Assembly (NCBI GenBank): GCA_002470125.1
Contig: DKNB01000041.1
Location: 22,648 to 49,917, forward strand
Direction: 5' to 3'
From: Gallionellales bacterium UBA7399
Lineage (GTDB): Bacteria; Pseudomonadota; Gammaproteobacteria; Burkholderiales; Gallionellaceae
DNA: 27,270 nucleotides
Position 1 is the first letter of the stretch, and the number at the start of each line of letters is the position of its first letter. Both the position numbers and the translations under genes were made by a program. Below the pieces are notes generated by a model that made no database searches, was not told the origin of the DNA, and saw nothing but the letters and a program-made list of their open reading frames with translations. Of this stretch, positions 15,213-24,070 are shown one piece after another.

Positions 15213-17459
15213 TCACCGTAGCGGTATATTTTCTTTATAAAAGTATTCGACAAGATCACTGGCGTCATCTCGCAATCCATTGTTATTAATATGCACAGCC
15301 ACCATATTCTCCGGCATGACGTATGTAGCCTCTGGTATATTTTTAAGTGTTTTGCCCATGTAATCCATCCAAATTGGTAACGCGGCACCCCCCCCTGTCT
15401 CCCTTTCACCTAGACTGTGTGGATTATCAAAGCCAACCCATGTAACCCCCACCACAGTAGGATGGAAGCCACTAAACCAGGCATCCATTGAATCGTTTGT
15501 AGTTCCAGTTTTGCCCGCCAAGTCATGGCGACCCAATTGCATAGCACGAACAGCGGTGCCACGTCGCACCACATCTTGCATCAGGCTGACCATTGTGTAA
15601 GCGTTACGCACATCTAAGATTTGCTGGGCACTCTCTCCAGCCACAACCGGCTCTGCCTGGTATAGCGGCTTGCTTTTGTCGTCCTCGATGCGCTCGATAA
15701 AGTACGGATCGATGCGAGAGCCGCCATTGGCAAAAACGGAGTACCCCGTCAGCATCTGCATGGGGGTGACCGAGCCGGCACCCAAAGCCATAGTGAGGTA
15801 GGGTGGATGCTTGGCCGCATCAAAGCCAAACTTAGTGATGTAATCTTGTGCGTATTGCGGTGTAATGGTTCGCAGAATACGAATGGAGATCATATTTTTT
15901 GATTTGATAAGTGCCTGCCTTAAGCGCATGGGGCCATCAAATACCCCATCGTAATTCTTAGGTTGCCAGGCCTCGCTGCCCGTTTCTGCTGCGCTAATCA
16001 TCAAGGGTGCATCGTTAATAACTGTAGCGGGGGTTAGGCCTTTCTCCAGTGCGGCAGAGTAAATAAATGGCTTAAAGCTGGAACCAGGCTGTCTCCAGGC
16101 TTGGGTCACGTGGTTAAACTGATTACGATTAAAGTCAAAGCCACCCACCAATGCATATATTGCACCGTTACGTGGGCTAGCAGAAACAAAGGCGGCCTCC
16201 ACTTGGGGCAGTTGGGCCACTCTCCAAACATCCTTCTCGTCTCTCTGCACATAAATTATAGAGCCCACACGCAGGCGCCGATTCAGCGCGACCTTGTTGC
16301 TCATGTGAGACTGGGCGAATTTCAGCCCTTCGCCCCTAATGGTGACGATTTCACCCCCCTTGCTATAGGCAGCAATACTGCTTTGGGTTATTTCACGTAC
16401 CACGGCAGGGATGATGTCATCGCTATCTGGCACATCCTGAAGCGCGCTCTCCATGTCCTCCTCGGTACTATCTTTATGCAGATCGATGTAGCCTTCTGGA
16501 CCTCGATAGCCGTGGCGTCGGTCATACTCCAGCACACCCTTTCTTAGCGCCCCATAGGCCGACACCTGGTCTTGCTGACGAATGGTTGTGTAGACTTTGA
16601 TGCCCTGGGTGTAAGCATTATCCTGATAGCGCCTAAATACCTCCTGCCTAACCATTTCCGCCAAATAGTCAGCCTTGCCTGAGAATCCCTGGTGGCCATG
16701 TTTAACCACTATAGACTCATGTAGTGCCGCCTCCTGTTGTCGCACGTCGATGAACCCCAATTCACGCATACGACGGAGCACGTAAGCTTGGCGTAATTTA
16801 GATCGCCTAAGGTTAACCACTGGGTTATACATGGAAGGGGCTTTGGGTAGGCCAGCTAGCATGGCAAACTCAGCCACATTGAGTTGGTCAAGAGTTTTAC
16901 CGAAGTAGACCTGTGCGGCAGCGGCGAAACCATATGCACGCTGGCCCAGATAGATGTGATTTATATACAGCTGAAGAATTTCATCTTTACTTAGGCTGTG
17001 TTCAATCTTGATGGCGAGCAGCGCCTCATTAAATTTACGTGAAAATTTCTTTTCTTTTGTTAGAAAAAAATTGCGCGCAACTTGCATGGTGATAGTGCTG
17101 GCCCCCTGTCTGCCGCCCCTTGAGGTTACATTGTAATAAGCCGCACGCAGTACGCCCAAGTAGTCCACCCCGCCATGCTCATAAAAATGGTCATCCTCCG
17201 CCGCAAGGATGGCCTTTTTCATCAAACTGGGCACCTCATCAATTTTAATTAACGCACGATGCTCCTCTCCAAATTCACCAATCAGAACTCCCTCCGTGCT
17301 ATACACCCGCAAAGGTATTTTTGGACTGTAATCGGTCAGCGTTTCAAGCGAAGGCAGGGTTGGGTACACCAGTATTGCCGCAAACACCCCCAGCAACAGG
17401 GGGGCAATGACAAAGGCGACACCGGCCATGATTAAATAAGATCGCCCGCGGGTAGGCAT
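15213..17459 (-). CDS. mrcA: Penicillin-binding protein 1A, bifunctional transglycosylase/transpeptidase
   Basis: The product (748 residues from the ATG at 17459) is a class A PBP that polymerises and cross-links peptidoglycan at the outer face of the inner membrane. One membrane anchor spans about residues 8-32. The GT51 domain carries the catalytic Glu88 in AAEDDHFYEHGGVD and GASTITMQVARN (119-130). The transpeptidase domain has the SxxK motif in GSSFKPF (Ser460, Lys463), SKN (520-522) and KTGTTNDS (from 650). A GTG five codons upstream (17474) is an alternative start. Eight G in a row encode the glycines of ETGGGAALPIW. It is somewhat shorter at the C-terminus than the E. coli protein. It sits between the CPA2 antiporter and kdsD on the same strand. 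Confidence 0.95.
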   Translation of the reverse strand: MPTRGRSYLIMAGVAFVIAPLLLGVFAAILVYPTLPSLETLTDYSPKIPLRVYSTEGVLIGEFGEEHRALIKIDEVPSLMKKAILAAEDDHFYEHGGVDYLGVLRAAYYNVTSRGGRQGASTITMQVARNFFLTKEKKFSRKFNEALLAIKIEHSLSKDEILQLYINHIYLGQRAYGFAAAAQVYFGKTLDQLNVAEFAMLAGLPKAPSMYNPVVNLRRSKLRQAYVLRRMRELGFIDVRQQEAALHESIVVKHGHQGFSGKADYLAEMVRQEVFRRYQDNAYTQGIKVYTTIRQQDQVSAYGALRKGVLEYDRRHGYRGPEGYIDLHKDSTEEDMESALQDVPDSDDIIPAVVREITQSSIAAYSKGGEIVTIRGEGLKFAQSHMSNKVALNRRLRVGSIIYVQRDEKDVWRVAQLPQVEAAFVSASPRNGAIYALVGGFDFNRNQFNHVTQAWRQPGSSFKPFIYSAALEKGLTPATVINDAPLMISAAETGSEAWQPKNYDGVFDGPMRLRQALIKSKNMISIRILRTITPQYAQDYITKFGFDAAKHPPYLTMALGAGSVTPMQMLTGYSVFANGGSRIDPYFIERIEDDKSKPLYQAEPVVAGESAQQILDVRNAYTMVSLMQDVVRRGTAVRAMQLGRHDLAGKTGTTNDSMDAWFSGFHPTVVGVTWVGFDNPHSLGERETGGGAALPIWMDYMGKTLKNIPEATYVMPENMVAVHINNNGLRDDASDLVEYFYKENIPLR

Positions 17460-17491
17460 AGAGTGTGTGGCCACATGAATGATGTAGTGGA

Positions 17492-17497
17492 ATTATA
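17492..17497 (-). promoter_or_regulatory. Candidate -10 box of mrcA
   Basis: A perfect minus-strand TATAAT (context CCGATATAATTCC) lies in the 102-base gap upstream of mrcA. The expected start near 17485 is about 26 bases before the ATG at 17459. The -35 region at normal spacing is poor, so this is a tentative call. Confidence 0.35.
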
Positions 17498-17561
17498 TCG
17501 GTTTTAGTGGGCTCCAGCTTAACAGTCACTCCCGCTCTATGCAGGAGGGTTGCTCCTTGGC

Positions 17562-19538
17562 TCAGGCCTGTCCGTCTCGCAAATATTTTTTTGCTGCCGT
17601 CAATGACATGGGCTGCCCCAAGAGCACCAGCACATCCCCCACCCGTACTGTCATTTCACCCACGGGCTGATTGCCACGCATGTTATGGCGGCGAACTGCA
17701 TGGACCTCTACGCCTAGCGCGGCTAAATTAATTTGATCTAACGTCTTGCCTGCGGCGACATCTCGCTCCCCCACTAAAACACTATGGAAGCGTGGCTGTA
17801 AGTTTTCTGTGACCTCTCCAATCACACCCGCAGTAGCACGAAAATAGCTGCCGAACATACTGTAGCGACGCGCGCGATTTTCCTGAAGACGACGAACGAC
17901 ACGGTTAAGTGGCACACCGGACATCAGCAACGCCTGCGAGGCAAGCATCACACTGCCCTCCACCACCTCGGCCACCACCTCGGCTGCACCAGCCTGTTTC
18001 AGCGCCTCAATGTTGGTCTCATCGGTGGTAAGCACCACCACCGGCAACTCTGGGCGCAACTCACTCACCACATGTAAAATTTTAAGCGCGGAGTGTTTGT
18101 CACTATACGTAACGACCAGAGTTTTAGCACTCATCAATCCAGCCGCCAATAGCACTTCGCGCTTAGCTGCATCGCCGTACACCACGCTCTCTCCTGCGGC
18201 TGCGGCCTCATGCACACGACGTGAATCTAAATCAAGAACAATAAAACGAATATTTTCATGCTTCATAAAACGCGCCAAGGCTTGGCCACTTCGGCCATAG
18301 CCACAAATAATAATATTTGCATCGGCAGCCATACTTTGCACCGCGATCTGGTGCACTCGCATAGCACGACTCATCCATTCGGAGGGAAGGGCTCGCCGTA
18401 CAATAACTTCAGCATACTGAATTAAAAAGGGTGCGATTAGCATAGAGAGCAACATGACATCTAGAAGGCTTTGCATCGTAGCGGGGGATAACAGATGCGC
18501 CCCGCCTGCCAGTGCAAGCAACACAACACCAAACTCACCGGCCTGTGCCAATCCCAGACCACTGCGAATCGCCACCCCCCAGTTACCGGTAAACTTGTGC
18601 ACCAATAACGCAACAATAGTCAGCTTGATTAGGAGCAGACACAACAACATCAAGAGCACCTGACCAATGTTGGCAAACATTTCACTAAGATCAACCATCA
18701 TGCCAACGGTAACGAAAAATAAACCCATTAACACATCACGAAATGGCTTTATGTCATCTGCAACCTGATAGCGATACTCCGTCTCGGCAATTAAAATGCC
18801 GGCCACAAAGGCGCCCAACGCCATAGACAAGCCAACCAGCTCGGTCAGATAGGCCAGCCCCAACGTAATAAAAAGCACGTTGAGCATAAATAGTTCTGGG
18901 GAGTTTTGTCGTGCAACCACATGAAACCAAGAGCTCATCATGCGCTGGCCAAACACCAATAAAATCACAAGCACCGACACGGCCTTAAGTAACGCAATCA
19001 CCAGAGTGAGCGAGAGGCTTCCTGGCGCACTTGCTAGGGCTGGAATAATAATAAGGAATGGCACCACAGACAAATCTTGAAACAGCAGTACGCCGATAAT
19101 TTGCTGCCCATGCAACGCGCTCATTTCGGCGCGCTCGACTAACATCTTGCTTACGATGGCCGTAGACGACATTGCCAACACGCAACCTATGGCCAAGCTG
19201 GCACGCCAATCAAATCCGGCCAACCACATGGCTGCCATAACCAACAACAGGGTTATCGCTACCTGCGCACCGCCCAAGCCAAACACCGTTCGTTTCATCT
19301 TGTGCAAGCGCGCAAGACTAAACTCCAGGCCAATACTAAACATCAAAAATACAAGCCCAAACTCTGCTAGATGACGAGCCCCTGGGGTGTCGGGTATCCA
19401 GCCTAATGCATGGGGGCCAATCAAGATCCCCACGGTCAGGTATCCCAGCACCACGGGCAAGTGCAATAGACGGCACGCCACCACAACCCCCACAGCAACA
19501 GCCAACAAAACTATAATGAGCTGCAACGAATTGGTCAT
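17562..19538 (-). CDS. Monovalent cation:proton antiporter-2 (CPA2) family protein, KefB/YbaL-like
   Basis: The 658-residue inner-membrane protein has about twelve hydrophobic segments forming the Na+/H+ exchanger domain (residues 1-375). Conserved pieces include LGYLTVGILIGPHALG, LMFSIGLEFSL, FQDLSVVPFLII and GLAQAGEFGVVLL. From about residue 407 a TrkA-N Rossmann domain follows (NIIICGYGRSGQALARF), then a TrkA-C-like C-terminus with VRVGDVLVLLGQP. Relatives are glutathione-gated K+ efflux systems (KefB/KefC) or YbaL; the gating ligand cannot be assigned here. The ATG at 19538 gives the usual family start (MTNSLQLIIVLLAVAV). A GTG five codons upstream also exists. In betaproteobacteria this family commonly neighbours kdsD; here mrcA lies between them. 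Confidence 0.9.
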   Translation of the reverse strand: MTNSLQLIIVLLAVAVGVVVACRLLHLPVVLGYLTVGILIGPHALGWIPDTPGARHLAEFGLVFLMFSIGLEFSLARLHKMKRTVFGLGGAQVAITLLLVMAAMWLAGFDWRASLAIGCVLAMSSTAIVSKMLVERAEMSALHGQQIIGVLLFQDLSVVPFLIIIPALASAPGSLSLTLVIALLKAVSVLVILLVFGQRMMSSWFHVVARQNSPELFMLNVLFITLGLAYLTELVGLSMALGAFVAGILIAETEYRYQVADDIKPFRDVLMGLFFVTVGMMVDLSEMFANIGQVLLMLLCLLLIKLTIVALLVHKFTGNWGVAIRSGLGLAQAGEFGVVLLALAGGAHLLSPATMQSLLDVMLLSMLIAPFLIQYAEVIVRRALPSEWMSRAMRVHQIAVQSMAADANIIICGYGRSGQALARFMKHENIRFIVLDLDSRRVHEAAAAGESVVYGDAAKREVLLAAGLMSAKTLVVTYSDKHSALKILHVVSELRPELPVVVLTTDETNIEALKQAGAAEVVAEVVEGSVMLASQALLMSGVPLNRVVRRLQENRARRYSMFGSYFRATAGVIGEVTENLQPRFHSVLVGERDVAAGKTLDQINLAALGVEVHAVRRHNMRGNQPVGEMTVRVGDVLVLLGQPMSLTAAKKYLRDGQA

Positions 19539-19580
19539 GGATGTGTCAGGCACCAGAGCACAGACGCGGCTCTTATTTCA

Positions 19581-22448
19581 TTAAGATTGCTCTCCATACA
19601 TCTCTACAGGGGGGCACGCACAAATCAAATTTTTGTCACCGTAAACATTGTCTATCCTAGAAACACTCGGCCAAAACTTGTTTTCTCTCACCCAGCTTAA
19701 CGGGTAAACCGCCTGTTCACGCGAGTACGCATGCCCCCATTCGCCAATAAGAGCCAATTTGGCGGTGTGTGGTGCATTTTTAATTACGTTGTCCTCCCTG
19801 TCCGCTTTTCCCGAAATGATGTCATCAATTTCTTTTCGAATCGCAATCATTGCAGAACAAAAACGGTCTAGCTCTTCTTTAGATTCACTTTCGGTCGGCT
19901 CAATCATCAGTGTATCTGGCACTGGGAATGAAACTGTGGGCGCATGATACCCATAATCCATCAATCGCTTTGCGATGTCACCCACCTCTATTCCAGCGTC
20001 TCGCTTAAAGGCGACACAAGATAGAATCATCTCATGGGCGCATCGCCCATTTACACCGCTATACAATGTAGAGAAGTGATCTTTGAGTGACTCTTTTATG
20101 TAGTTGGCATTTAAAATTGCGATGCGCGTTGCCTCTGTAGCGCCATCGCCACCCAACATCTTTATGTACCCATAAGACACCAGCAAAATTAAAGCGCTAC
20201 CGTAAGGTGCCGCCGATATTGCATGTATACCACTCGCGCCACCTGTCTGTATAACTGTGTGTGACGGTAGAAATTGGGCTAGGTGCTTTGCGACGCCAAT
20301 TGGGCCCATACCTGGTCCACCACCGCCATGGGGAATTGCAAATGTTTTATGTAGATTTAAATGGCATACATCAGCCCCAATGCTTCCCGGGCTGGTTAAA
20401 CCAACCTGCGCATTCATGTTGGCACCATCCATATACACCTGTCCGCCATTCTCATGAATGATGTTCGTAATTTCGATAATGCTTTCCTCGTACACGCCAT
20501 GTGTGCTGGGATAGGTAATCATCAAACATGCTAGGTTAGCTTTGTGCTGGATCGCTTTTTCGCGTAACTCATCAATGTCAATATTCCCAGACTTGTCACA
20601 CCTCACCAAGACTATCTTTAGGCCGCACATTGCGGCACTCGCAGGATTTGTGCCATGTGCGGATGTGGGAATTAGTACGATATTTCTGTGTGCATCACCT
20701 CGTGACTGGTGATAGGCCTGGATAACCAGAAGCCCAGCGTATTCACCCTGGGCGCCGCTGTTGGGCTGAAAGCTCATCTTTGCGAACCCCGTTATCTCGC
20801 TTAATGATTTGTCTAGATCATCGATTATTTCGTGGTAACCAGCTGCCTGCTCAGCTGGCACAAATGGGTGCATGTGTGCAAACTCTGGCCATGTAATGGG
20901 GATTAGCTCAGATGCAGCATTCAGCTTCATGGTGCAAGAGCCCAATGGGATCATTGAGTGCGTTAGTGATAAATCCTTGTTTTCCAAGCGTTTTATGTAC
21001 CTCATCATCTCGGACTCGGAGTGGTATTTATTGAATACAGGATGCTGCAAAATCGGAGATTGACGATTATCAATCAAACACTTTTGATTGATAATGCTTT
21101 CCTCGGTAACCATAAAGCTAGTCTTGCCAGCCGCCAGCGCGAACACGCCAAGAATTGCGTTTAGGTCAACTGCATCGGTAGTTTGGTCTACGGAGATGGT
21201 AATCGCGTCATCAATATACCGAAAATTAATGTGTGCCACTTCCGCCAACTGTCTAATTTTTAGATTGTTCGCCCCATCGATTTTGATCGTATCAAAATAC
21301 ATGCCATCTTGGACGTGGTAGCCCAGCCTCTTTAGTTCAACCCCCAAGAGCGCTGCGGAGCAGTGTATTCTCTGGGCAATTCCCTTTAGACCCTTCGGTC
21401 CATGATATACCGCGTACATGCTTGCCATGATTGCCAGCAATGCCTGTGCAGTACAAATGTTAGAGGTGGCCTTATCTCTGCGTATATGTTGTTCACGTGT
21501 TTGTAGTGCCATGCGTAGCGCCTGACCGCCATTCACATCAACCGAAACGCCAATAATTCGACCGGGCATAGAGCGCTTATATTCTTCGTGACAAGCAAAA
21601 TATGCAGCGTGTGGGCCGCCGTAACCCATTGGAATCCCCAGCCGTTGCGTGGAGCCGACAACAACATCGGCCCCCCATTCGCCCGGTGGCACCAACAACG
21701 TCAAACTCAATATATCTGCCGCCACGGCAATGGCGGTTCCATTTATTTTTGCTTTCCTTGCAAAGTCAGTGTAATCGTAAATTTGGCCATCTGCGGCTGG
21801 ATACTGAAGCAATGCGCCATACACCTCGCTTCCCAAGATTGCGGTCCTAAAGTCACCAATCACCAGCTCAATTCCCATAGGAGCTGAGCGTGTTCTTAAC
21901 AAATCAATGGTTTGTGGGTAACATTCGTTAGAAACAAAAAACTTGCTTGCTCCGCTTTCGATGGCCTCACGTGTACGACAACTAAACAACATTGCCATTG
22001 CCTCCGCTGCAGCGGTGGCCTCATCCAACAGTGATGCGTTTGCGATCTCCATTCCCGTCAAATCCATAACCATGGTTTGGAAATTTAGTAGCGCCTCAAG
22101 GCGGCCTTGCGAGATCTCTGCCTGATAAGGCGTGTACGCAGTGTACCAGCCAGGATTTTCTAAAATATTTCTCTGAATAACCGGAGGAACTATAGTGTTG
22201 TAGTAGCCTAAACCAATGTAGGTCTTAAAAATCTTATTTTTTGAGGCGATGCTGCGCAGATGGCGATGGTACTGGTATTCGCTCATCCCACTCGGCAGCC
22301 TCAGGGGCTGCTTTAAACGAATTGCAGCGGGAATCGTACGATCAATTAGCTCGTCCACGGAGACCACGCCAATTTTATCCAGCATCGCCTTGACGTCACT
22401 TTCGCGCGGGCCATTGTGGCGGTCTACAAATTTATCGCTTGTAATCAT
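19581..22448 (-). CDS. gcvP: Glycine dehydrogenase (aminomethyl-transferring), P-protein
   Basis: The 955-residue single-chain P-protein decarboxylates glycine with PLP and hands the aminomethyl group to lipoylated GcvH. Both halves of the fused enzyme are present: an N-terminal GcvPA-like half (ENPGWYTAYTPYQAEISQGRLEALLNFQTMV) and a C-terminal half with LGSCTMKLNAA, SGAQGEYAGLL, the PLP lysine Lys701 in NLHKTFAIPHGGGGPGMGPIG, and EPTESESKEELDRF. It is 65 bases downstream of gcvH on the same strand. Sampled stretches of the gene run about 42-48% G+C, against about 50-60% in sampled stretches of its neighbours. Some wording recalls Bacteroidetes P-proteins, although other parts look betaproteobacterial. 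Confidence 0.97.
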   Translation of the reverse strand: MITSDKFVDRHNGPRESDVKAMLDKIGVVSVDELIDRTIPAAIRLKQPLRLPSGMSEYQYHRHLRSIASKNKIFKTYIGLGYYNTIVPPVIQRNILENPGWYTAYTPYQAEISQGRLEALLNFQTMVMDLTGMEIANASLLDEATAAAEAMAMLFSCRTREAIESGASKFFVSNECYPQTIDLLRTRSAPMGIELVIGDFRTAILGSEVYGALLQYPAADGQIYDYTDFARKAKINGTAIAVAADILSLTLLVPPGEWGADVVVGSTQRLGIPMGYGGPHAAYFACHEEYKRSMPGRIIGVSVDVNGGQALRMALQTREQHIRRDKATSNICTAQALLAIMASMYAVYHGPKGLKGIAQRIHCSAALLGVELKRLGYHVQDGMYFDTIKIDGANNLKIRQLAEVAHINFRYIDDAITISVDQTTDAVDLNAILGVFALAAGKTSFMVTEESIINQKCLIDNRQSPILQHPVFNKYHSESEMMRYIKRLENKDLSLTHSMIPLGSCTMKLNAASELIPITWPEFAHMHPFVPAEQAAGYHEIIDDLDKSLSEITGFAKMSFQPNSGAQGEYAGLLVIQAYHQSRGDAHRNIVLIPTSAHGTNPASAAMCGLKIVLVRCDKSGNIDIDELREKAIQHKANLACLMITYPSTHGVYEESIIEITNIIHENGGQVYMDGANMNAQVGLTSPGSIGADVCHLNLHKTFAIPHGGGGPGMGPIGVAKHLAQFLPSHTVIQTGGASGIHAISAAPYGSALILLVSYGYIKMLGGDGATEATRIAILNANYIKESLKDHFSTLYSGVNGRCAHEMILSCVAFKRDAGIEVGDIAKRLMDYGYHAPTVSFPVPDTLMIEPTESESKEELDRFCSAMIAIRKEIDDIISGKADREDNVIKNAPHTAKLALIGEWGHAYSREQAVYPLSWVRENKFWPSVSRIDNVYGDKNLICACPPVEMYGEQS

Positions 22449-22513
22449 TGCGGTCTTTATTTATTAATGTATGGACAGAAAAAACATTGAGCAAATTTAA
22501 TTTGTTGATTGCA

Positions 22514-22915
22514 CTAATGCGCCTCGCTATCGATTAGCGCCTGGTAAGCCGTCCCGTCCATTAGCCCACTCACGTCACCAAGATCATCCGGCTTAATCTT
22601 AAACATCCATGCCGCATAAGGATCGGCGTTAATTTTTTCTGGCGCACCATCAAGCTCATGGTTGATTGCCACCACAACCCCAGAAAGAGGTGCATAGATG
22701 TCAGCCGCAGCCTTCACCGACTCAACGACTGCACATTCTTCCTTTGCCTGTAATTGACGGCCCACGGCCGGGCTCTCCACAAACACCATATCACCCAGAA
22801 GCTCTTGTGCGTGTTGAGTAATGCCAACAGAGACAGTGCCATCGACCTCTTGCTTTACCCACTCGTGGGTGACCGTATAACGCAGGTTATTTGGCAAATT
22901 ATTTGAATTACTCAT
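22514..22915 (-). CDS. gcvH: Glycine cleavage system H protein
   Basis: This 133-residue lipoyl carrier shuttles the aminomethyl intermediate between GcvP, GcvT and the L-protein. The lipoylated residue is Lys68 in AVVESVKAAADIYAPLSGVV; YTVTHEWV and GITQHAQELLGDMVFVESP are standard. Two ATG codons lie close together. AAGGA precedes the one at 22915 by seven bases but the one at 22921 by only one, so the Shine-Dalgarno spacing decides for 22915. It is 24 bases after gcvT. Confidence 0.96.
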   Translation of the reverse strand: MSNSNNLPNNLRYTVTHEWVKQEVDGTVSVGITQHAQELLGDMVFVESPAVGRQLQAKEECAVVESVKAAADIYAPLSGVVVAINHELDGAPEKINADPYAAWMFKIKPDDLGDVSGLMDGTAYQALIDSEAH

Positions 22916-22939
22916 GGTCATATCCTTAAAAAATTTAAC

Positions 22940-24022
22940 TTAAATTAAACTTACGCCCTTACGCACAAAAGGGTACTTCACTATTTTGGCCTCCAGCATT
23001 TTATCGCGAATTGCTACTCGCACGGTGTCGCCTACCTCAACCGCGAAAGGCATGCGTGCCAAAGCGATGGACTGATTCAGCGTTGGTGAAAAGCTGCCGC
23101 TGGTAATCTCACCATCGCCATGGCTGCTGTTAACGATTTGATGGTCACGCAGCACCCCGCGATCCTGCAAGACAAGCCCAACTAGCTTGCGAACCATGGG
23201 CTTGCCAAGAAGTGTGGTCTTGCCAATAAAATCACGGTCGCCGACCAGGTCTACCGTCCAACTCAATCCTGACTCCATTGGATTTGTGGTCTCATCCATG
23301 TCGTGTCCGTACAGATTCATCCCCGCCTCTAAGCGCAATGTGTCACGCGCACCCAATCCAATTGGCTTAACACCCACATCGTTCAACGCTCGCCAAAGGG
23401 GGACGACCGCCTTGGCTAACAAAATAATCTCAAAACCATCCTCGCCGGTGTAGCCGGTTCTGGCAACAAACATCTCATCCCCGTTGATCGCATTAAAGGG
23501 CTTCAGCCCTTCTGCCAAATTCTGTAGTCCAGGCAGCGCAAGCCACAGTTTGGCCGCTGCGTTAGGCCCCTGCACGGCAATCATCGCCAGCTCATCGCGT
23601 GACACGATCTTTAGTAGCGGTGCGTGGGCCGCGGCCTGCTCGATCATCCACGTAATATCTTTATCGGCCGTACCGGCATTCACTACAATACGGAACCACG
23701 TTTCGCTCATAAAGTACACAATAAGATCATCCATGATGCCGCCATCCGGACGAAGCAGGCAGGAATACAGCGCCTTCCCGGGGGATTGCAATTTGTCGAC
23801 ATTATTTGCTAGTAAATAGCGTAAAAAATCGCGCACCCCCTCGCCGCTTATGTCAACAGCGCGCATGTGCGACACATCGAACATGCCCGCATCGCGGCGC
23901 ACCTGGTGATGCTCGTCCAGCTGCGAACCGTAATGCAATGGCATGTCCCAACCACCAAAATCGACCATTTTCGCACCCATTGCGCGGTGTGATGCATTCA
24001 GAGGCGTTTGCTTGAGTATCAT
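22940..24022 (-). CDS. gcvT: Glycine cleavage system aminomethyltransferase T protein
   Basis: The 360-residue enzyme transfers the methylene group from aminomethyl-GcvH to tetrahydrofolate and releases ammonia. Family stretches are KMVDFGGWDMPLHYGSQLDEHHQVRRDAGMFDVSHM near the N-terminus, GPNAAAKL, RTGYTGEDGFEI with the expected acidic residues, LRLEAGMNLYGHDMDE and the C-terminal barrel ending KYPFVRKG. I chose the ATG at 24022: GAAGG stands about seven bases upstream. The longer frame to 24073 runs through the leader terminator and is not real. It is first in gcvT-gcvH-gcvP, behind the glycine riboswitch. The L-protein gene is not here. Confidence 0.96.
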   Translation of the reverse strand: MILKQTPLNASHRAMGAKMVDFGGWDMPLHYGSQLDEHHQVRRDAGMFDVSHMRAVDISGEGVRDFLRYLLANNVDKLQSPGKALYSCLLRPDGGIMDDLIVYFMSETWFRIVVNAGTADKDITWMIEQAAAHAPLLKIVSRDELAMIAVQGPNAAAKLWLALPGLQNLAEGLKPFNAINGDEMFVARTGYTGEDGFEIILLAKAVVPLWRALNDVGVKPIGLGARDTLRLEAGMNLYGHDMDETTNPMESGLSWTVDLVGDRDFIGKTTLLGKPMVRKLVGLVLQDRGVLRDHQIVNSSHGDGEITSGSFSPTLNQSIALARMPFAVEVGDTVRVAIRDKMLEAKIVKYPFVRKGVSLI

Positions 24023-24034
24023 GAGTAACCCTTC

Positions 24035-24069
24035 AAAAAAATAAAAGGCGAGGCAAATTTTGCCTCGCC
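24035..24069 (-). terminator. Riboswitch-controlled intrinsic terminator ahead of gcvT
   Basis: On the minus strand GGCGAGGCAAA (24069-24059) and TTTGCCTCGCC (24057-24047) form an almost perfect 11-base-pair stem, followed directly by TTTTATTTTTTT. It lies between glycine aptamer 2 and the gcvT Shine-Dalgarno sequence, so it is the expression platform. The inter-aptamer linker repeats AGGCAAA and could compete for the 3' arm. Confidence 0.85.
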
Positions 24070-24070
24070 C

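Noticed and set aside
15161..15409. Minus-strand 82-codon frame over the end of mrcA
   Set aside because: It is out of frame with mrcA, whose own frame continues with conserved sequence to its stop at 15213. The peptide has no recognisable feature.
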